64,000 bases of DNA, from positions 23,203,501 through 23,267,500 of the forward strand of contig NC_088308.1 of the NCBI RefSeq assembly GCF_910592395.1, written 5' to 3'. This document shows, piece by piece, positions 58,295-64,000 of the stretch. Both the position numbers and the translations under genes were made by a program. Within the stretch, counting starts at the first letter, position 1; the number at the start of each line of letters is the position of its first letter. Source of the stretch: Lineus longissimus. Lineage: Eukaryota > Nemertea > Pilidiophora > Heteronemertea > Lineidae. The notes below the pieces were generated by a model that did not search any database, had not been told where the DNA came from, and saw only the letters and a program-made list of their open reading frames with translations.

Positions 58295-60352
58295 TTAGTC
58301 AATTGGATACCGATTTTTTTTCGCGAAGTGCTGACTGCTCCGTGGTTTCTTCTTACCAGTGATAACACGTATCAATGCTTCGCATTTAGCCAGGTTAAGC
58401 GAATCGACCTCGGTTAAGTCGGGTTTTTCGCTCTCATCCTTCGCTTCATTGGAAAATGAGAGAATTGCAGTTGAGTAGTGTATATTCAAAGAGAATATTC
58501 ATAATGGCAAGGGATTAATAAAATGTCGAAAATTTGACATACTTTGAAGGCTATAGGCATCAAATGTAGGCCGCTTATCAGTTTCTATATATAATTGAAA
58601 GATCCTGCTTAAAATTCACCAACTGATATCGAAAAACGAGTTTTATTCGTAATAACACGTTTTAGTATGAGGCTCAGGCGGGTGTGTGGTTCGAAAATGG
58701 GATAAGCCACACTTTCTTGACCGGACACTGAATACCGCAAATACGGTCGGACACGGACAGACTGATATCAGGATCGTTTGGTGAGATTTCCGGAAATAAA
58801 ATTTCATTAACAATCAAAAGCACTCAGTTTTGTCCACCTCATTACCATGATCACGTCATTAGGAAATGATTTCAATATCAAGGGTGTGATTAAGCTGGAG
58901 AAATCAATGCTAGTATGGTATCTTGCCTGCAAGATGGCAACTGCTGGCTGCCGGTTAACCGTTTCATGTACATTATTTCGCTTCAGAGCGCTGAGATCAT
59001 ACACCATTCTCTTACCGATGAGGAACCTGCATCTTTTGAGTCTTTCTGAAAGGAAGTTATGTTATTTATGTCAGATTGTCACTTAATGGACGGGATCTCT
59101 GAAGTAGAAATATTTACTATGAAATGATCCTTGAGTCACTTCATCCATATTCATGCATCTTGTCCTTCTGTGTTTTTTCTCTACGTGATAAAAACTCGTT
59201 ACCTACTATTTCTGTGTTTACATTGCTCGTGCCCTTTCTTCTCATCTTTCGTCATGTTTCTCCCTCCCGTCTTAGCTTTTCCTAAAACAAATTGATATTT
59301 GGTCGACAGTATTTAAGAGTGGTGTTCGTCCGTTTACATTTTTTACGTGCGGCCCGCTGGTAATGGTAATCGGTACCAAAACAGCATGGCTGCAGTACAG
59401 TAACTATAGCCACACCAGCGCGATGAAACTTGGTATGCATGTCTGCACGTATGTATGTCTGTGTAATCATGTAAAATCGCTTTCAAATTAGTTTCATTGA
59501 AGTACACCTATATTACTAAGCTTTTGTGGATCTGTAATTTTTCGAGTGAAAAGTTTCAAAGACAAATTGTCATTAAAGAAAAAATTAAAACCAAAAAACT
59601 TCAAAATAATTTTAAAAATTTTAAAAACTTACTCTCTAACTCATTGCTTCGAAACTTCGAAAAATTAGATTAATCCATCAAAAATTATTCATTTCAAAAC
59701 TTACTCTCTAACTCATTGCAATCTTTTCCTGGAATGAAATAGGTTGGCAAGTAACATGAATTAGATATGTCGTACCTCGCCCAGCAGTGAGTTTTGATTA
59801 TAGAGTTATTTCGATATCGTCATGTACATGTACTACCTTGCCTGCAAAATGGCAACTGCGATTTCGGTCGTTTCAAACTGGTGGAACAAAAGTTGCCGGT
59901 TTGCTGTTTCATTGCTTTCACCAAAGATTTTTCTTTTGTTATTGAGCTTATGAAATTGTTTTCTGATTTGAGTTGAGGTTTGTACTTTAGGAAACCACAA
60001 GGATATACTTACGCATCTTCTGCTTGGCTTCAACCAACAGCACTGAAATTAACATGTGGGTGCACTCACTATACATGTACATGTGCAGAGTAGAACTGCT
60101 AACTTTTGAAATGCGTGATTAGACGTGTCCGTGCCAGCGGAAACACCGAAACACTTTCAATTTTTTTAAATTTTAAAGAACGGAGTTGGCTACCTTTACT
60201 TCGATGGGCATTATCACAAGAGGGATGATACAGTGCCCGGCTTGACTTCAATAAGTTTAAATCAATTTCCATCAAAAACGAACTGGCGCAAGAACGTTTT
60301 CTGACTTACCCGCAAACACGATGACCAGTATCAAGAAAAGAACAGTCTGCAT
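58295..60352 (-). CDS. Small putative secreted protein, 73 residues
   Basis: Three exons fit: 60352-60310, 60042-60013 and 58443-58295, both introns phase 1, total 222 nt. The first exon encodes MQTVLFLILVIVFA and the second continues VLLVEAKQKM, a strong signal peptide with probable cleavage after VEA. The mature part is short, charged and has one cysteine (SLNLAKCEALIRVITGKKKP), ending NRYPID. Splice sites of exons 1 and 2 are excellent (G|GTAAGT, ATTTCAG, C|GTAAGT). The third exon's acceptor (CCAATGAAG) is weak, so the C-terminal assignment is provisional and a further symmetric phase-1 exon could be missing. No family recognised; a secreted peptide or peptide precursor is inferred. GGTAAGAAGAAACC encodes a GKKK stretch, which in neuropeptide precursors would mark amidation and dibasic cleavage. 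Confidence 0.5.
58915..59900. repeat. Pair of related short repeats about 0.9 kb apart
   Basis: CTTGCCTGCAAGATGGCAAC at about 58921 and CTTGCCTGCAAAATGGCAAC at about 59836 are followed by similar GCCGGTT...GTTTCATT text, with an insertion of about 36 bases in the second. On the minus strand both spell a phrase ending AVAILQAR. Both lie within or next to introns of the small secreted-protein gene. Confidence 0.6.
59623..59718. repeat. Direct repeat of 24 bp
   Basis: AAAACTTACTCTCTAACTCA plus TTGC occurs twice about 73 bp apart in an A+T-rich intronic stretch. Confidence 0.85.
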
Positions 60353-61119
60353 CCTCCTCGGTGGTGTCCCTTATCACGACTGAGTCAAGAATTGTGCCAA
60401 ACCCTGATTAATACCCGTAAAACGAGAATGGTAAACTGTGGTGATGTGCCTCCCAGGCATCCGATCAGTGCTTTTAGTAAAATCGGACATGGGAGCGTTA
60501 TGCCCACGGTGATGCACCTGTATGGTTATTTTTGTATCTTTTTTTTCTAGACAGATAAACCTCATAAAGTCTGAAACAATATTTGTATCAGTTAATGCTG
60601 GGTAGAAGTGGCTTAGGGCAGCATGGAAGCCGGCGGATGGTAGGCCAATTCATCACTTAGTGTAATTTGCATAGGTGACTGGCAAGCAATGATCTTGACA
60701 TTTCTGTTATTTGATGATGTCACTTAAACACCCATTCAAGTATTAAATGAAATTCATACACACTATACAGGGAAATATGGATTAAGAAATGGGATTGACC
60801 GGGTGCCTTTTGAGATACAGCCCTCTGAATTATTATGGGATAACATTTGGTCTTAACGAGAGTATTGTTTTGATATTTGGACACTGCACATCTAGAGACA
60901 TCATTTGCACAATTCCATATTTGGCAGTGTACCCGTTTTTTTGTGGCCCACCCGATGCACTATTACGTTTTTATTTGACTAAAACCTTGTTAATCCAAGT
61001 GGAGCATGGGTCGACAACAAGATCTCTCCACTTCCTCCTGCCATGGGAATTTCTCAAAATCTGTATTAGTCCCCGTCGACATGCATCCATCTCCCAGAAA
61101 GATGGTTTTACATGTACTA
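60353..61119. other. Upstream region of the small secreted-protein gene
   Basis: This should contain its promoter. No other exon is supported; the 122-codon plus-strand frame at 60789-61157 has no recognisable features. Confidence 0.4.
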
Positions 61120-61285
61120 TTAAGGACACCTTCGGGACTGACAAGTGCTGTCCTTAATAGAGAGGTGTCCGGATTAGAGAGGTCAAATTGAATGGAAACA
61201 ACCACTTTGGGAACAAAAGTAGTGTCCTTAATAGAGAGGTTGTCCTTAATAGAGAGGTGTCCGCTAGGGGAGGTTCCACTGTATT
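61120..61285. repeat. Interspersed repeat with CCTTAATAGAGAGGTGTCC units
   Basis: TGTCCTTAATAGAGAGGTGT, CCGGATTAGAGAGGTC, GTCCTTAATAGAGAGGTTGT and a third copy ending in GGTTCCACTGTA form a short degenerate tandem array. I believe phrases of this kind recur in other invertebrate genomes as an element end, but I cannot check it here. Confidence 0.7.
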
Positions 61286-62176
61286 TTGGTTTCTTGCAGA
61301 GGTGTTATCCCTGCTCACAACCCCTAACTAGACGTCCTGAACCACACACCTTTCATTGAGCCCAGTAACGTGTCCAAGGGGAGTAGCATGCAACTAACCC
61401 GGAGGACCAGCCAAGAGCTCGAGGATACTGTTCTAGTGTGGCTATAGGTTAGCAACGCCCGCTTCGTTCAGAACAATGGTAGTCGGTTTAATGTGACTGC
61501 ACGGTATCAATCGACGTATCGACAGGGAATGGTACCTCTTAGGATAGAACGTGAACATAACCTAAACACCACGTCTTAGCCCAAAAGGTCCAAGCCCCAA
61601 CTTAATAACAGGCACCCTAGCTCTTTAAACGGACTTTGCTCTCCCAGATCAAAATGTGCGGCGTCGCTTTGGACAACCATACATGTAGTAGATGCGCGGA
61701 TTGGACGATCGCCGTCCTCATTGATTACTTTAGGCAATCAAAACTAAACTGTCCTTGTGGTATCACCATCGCCAGGACTACTTGTTTTGACCACTTGTCC
61801 AGCAACAAACAGGAAACAACATCCGATTTATCTGTATGGAAGTGCTTTATTTTCAGTCATTAGATATCATCCGACAGCCGCCGCGTGACAGCATTGTGCA
61901 CACCTCTACATATATATGTCAACCTTACATATCAATGAAAGAAAAAGGAGCTATTTTCAACCCATTCTCTGATACTAGATTTGAATTTTGAAAAGAAAGA
62001 TCAATTCGGGGCTGTCGCTAAAACATGTTGTTCACATGACAAATATAAAGTCCAATGAAAGGATTTAGCTGTTGCCGACGAAGGAGAGGCACAACAGGAA
62101 ATGAAGAACGCGTGAGTACGTAGGAGTTTCGATTCTCCCGATTCTTTCCGACGAAGCAGGGGAAGATGTCCTTCAT
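61286..62176. other. Spacer downstream of the Cys-rich gene
   Basis: This lies 3' of the minus-strand Cys-rich gene. A polyadenylation region is expected here, but no hexamer could be assigned with confidence. The plus-strand frame at 61636-61863 has seven cysteines but no splice support and is not called. Confidence 0.4.
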
Positions 62177-63215
62177 CTATGTGCCTCTCTTCATCTCAGA
62201 TTTAAGGAACGGGTTCTTCTTAGGTGTAAGGAACGGGTTCTTCTCGGCTGAAAGGTATAAATGACGTTGTCAAATTACAAGGGACGCTGCTTTACAAAGT
62301 TTCAACGAGGGTGCGTTACAATGTACAAGGCTACGGGAATATATAGGAAATGAGCTTCGAATATACAACGCTGGTGCATACTTGCAGTCAGATGAGGACT
62401 TGCTTTACCTTGAGTCAGTAAAGTATGCTCAATCTTCACAAGTTTTACGCTTTTCTGTGACAACGACAATCGTATACATCTACATGTATTGGCATATCTG
62501 TAGTTTTCAAAAGGCTACAAATGTACACTTCTTTGTATTTGGTTCGTCGTTCACTTCAGTTGTTTCCGATGGTTGTGCGCAGCGCCCACACCTTATCTAT
62601 TTTTAAAACGCCCTCTTGTTTACAACGCCTTACCTTTGCACGCCTTTTGGTAGACAGTGCATATCGGACAGGGGGCGAGCTCTGGACCAGTTTTTGCGCC
62701 TGGGATCCTGTACACTTTACAGGCGAGGCATATGTTTGCTTGGGAGATGAACGTTGCTGTATTGCAACGCGAACACTTCAAGCACGCGCTGGCACATGCC
62801 TCGCCAGTCGTAATTTTAGTCTTCAAGATACATTTGTTAAACATGGCGTTCGACTTCATCTTTTCTGTAGTGTTCATCTTATACCCGGTGGAGCACACTA
62901 AAAGAGAGAAACTGAACTATTATGATGCATACCGGTTCCTTTACAAATCGTATCGACGTACACTTTACATAATATAGGACAGGGTCACATCCTCAAACTA
63001 GTTACTGGTTGAAATCAAGCCAATGCACCTCGCACATTAATAAGAGTTACTTTAAGCACACAGTCAAGTCCCCAGAGAAGACTGAAGGAAAGTTGAACAA
63101 TGCGAGACACACCTTGGAGAATAGCGGCCGATCTCCCTGTCACCGCTTCTTGTTCCATCAATCCTGTTCGAAGATTTTCAAAGAGCCTTTTTGCCAACCC
63201 CGAGAGCCTTTTGCA

Positions 63216-63246
<31 letters not shown>

Positions 63247-63863
63247 CAAAAATCTAACTACTGGCCTGCCTTACTGCGCAAGTTCTTTCTTGGATTCCAT
63301 GCATGTCTCGTCTTTTGTCCTGTATCAATGGAGAGGTATGAATTAGATGCAACAGTTGAATCGAGCCCGTCTCCGATAGTTCGTTCGGTCATGTACGTCG
63401 CCATATAGTTCATCCACTCAAACAGGGAAATTCACCAAACCTGGCGAGTTTCGAAAGGTACGGATGGAACGATAAATTTTGTCGAAATCCTACAAACATT
63501 TCGTTCTCACAAATGCAGGCATCTCCCTCTGGGATAATTGAGATTTGATGTTAATAATACTTTCAATTTCTTTTCATTATTATTGGAAAATATGTTACAT
63601 TTCTTCAAAATAGGAATTTAAATGCTTCGGACTTGCCAAAATTTGGTGATGAACACGTTTAAAAAAGATATCCCACCTCTCCCGGTTCAAGAACTTAATA
63701 AAGATGACGAAATGACGATTAAACATCGTTCACTTAGTCCACGATATTCCATGTTCCAAGATGAACGAACCAGAGGATGCAGTAGAAAGCTTACCATAAC
63801 TACCCTTAGTTGAAGCTCCGCCGTAGGCGCTCTTCGTTCCATAGTTACTCGACGAACGATATC
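62177..63863 (-). CDS. Gly/Tyr/Ser-rich then Cys-rich putative secreted protein, 5' end beyond right edge
   Basis: Three exons join in phase 1: 63863-63795, 62897-62634 and 62177-62247 (read on the minus strand). The first visible exon reads YRSSSNYGTKSAYGGASTKG, low-complexity Gly/Tyr/Ser as in shell-matrix, cuticle or byssus proteins. The second is cysteine-rich, 11 Cys in about 88 residues with CxxC pairs (EACASACLKCSRC, NICLACKVY, APCPIC). The last encodes EKNPFLTPKKNPFLKSEMKR then GT and a stop. Acceptors (TTCTAATCAG, CTCTTTTAG, CCTTTCAG) and donors (G|GTAAGC, G|GTAAGG) are good. No signal peptide is seen because the first exon(s) lie right of the window. Family not recognised; extracellular location is inferred from composition. 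The KNPFL repeat separated by KK and followed by KR resembles processed peptide precursors. Confidence 0.6.
63213..63244. repeat. C-run followed by AC microsatellite
   Basis: A C homopolymer of about 16 bases runs into (AC)n. It lies in the first visible intron of the Cys-rich gene; assembly length here is unreliable. Confidence 0.9.
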
Positions 63864-64000
63864 CTGATTAGAAAATACAAAATTGTAATACAGGACGAGC
63901 AAATAGCGAAATACATGTATTTAACTATCAAATCCAATAGTCACCTTACATGTATACATGCAATGGGTTTGGGGAAATCGTAAGACCACAATTTTAATCA
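63864..64000 (-). other. Intron of the Cys-rich gene at window edge
   Basis: The acceptor TTTCTAATCAG ends at 63864 on the minus strand; the next upstream exon lies outside the window. Confidence 0.5.

Noticed and set aside
60789-61157. 122-codon plus-strand frame
   Set aside because: It ends in repeat sequence and lacks any recognisable motif.
61636-61863. Plus-strand frame with seven cysteines
   Set aside because: No signal peptide, no splice partner and no conserved spacing; opposite strand to the neighbouring Cys-rich gene.

Overview
This is eukaryotic, animal nuclear DNA. The genes are split by many GT-AG introns (the largest has 22 coding exons), the background is A+T-rich, and there are short ACATGTACATGT-type runs, minisatellites and small DNA-transposon relics. 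Gene content (RPS15A, MPC2, a HEATR4-like protein, a tandem-BTB protein) fits a bilaterian. The repeat style is like that of many marine invertebrates such as molluscs, brachiopods, lancelets or hemichordates, but the window does not fix the species. No operons, bacterial genes, CRISPR arrays or convincing RNA genes were seen. All spliced models were built by eye from reading frame, splice-site sequence and intron phase.

Left third (1-32.4 kb), gene-rich. A tandem-BTB gene runs leftward from 7840 and off the left edge (19 exons, 846 residues visible). A frameshifted Ras-like GTPase pseudogene lies at 8.1 kb. RPS15A (minus) and a HEATR4-like gene (plus, 11552-22753, 1091 residues) are head to head over a gap of about 0.4 kb. 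The HEATR4-like gene converges with MPC2 (minus, 24824-26436, 139 residues). Two four-exon genes for two-helix membrane proteins with PPxY tails follow (27803-29738 plus, 30551-32377 minus). They share intron phases and an identical last-exon length, so they look like an inverted duplicate pair.

Middle (32.4-57 kb), gene-poor and repeat-rich. It holds a TIR element, a minisatellite of about 137 bp, 102-bp and 301-bp tandem duplications, a TTAA-flanked piggyBac-like MITE, a LINE reverse-transcriptase relic, a repeat of about 190 bp with a hairpin, an 11-copy 30-bp repeat, a diverged segmental duplication carrying exon-like modules with a doubled splice donor, and two overlapping mutually exclusive palindromes. 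Only isolated exon candidates were found (46.4, 50.8 and 52.05 kb).

Right end (57-64 kb). Two putative secreted-protein genes lie on the minus strand. One is a 73-residue precursor with a clear signal peptide (exons 60352-58295). The other is the 3' part of a Gly/Tyr/Ser-rich then cysteine-rich protein whose last exon carries a repeated KNPFL motif between basic residues (exons 63863-62177, 5' end beyond the window). Neither was recognised; they are the best candidates for something undescribed.
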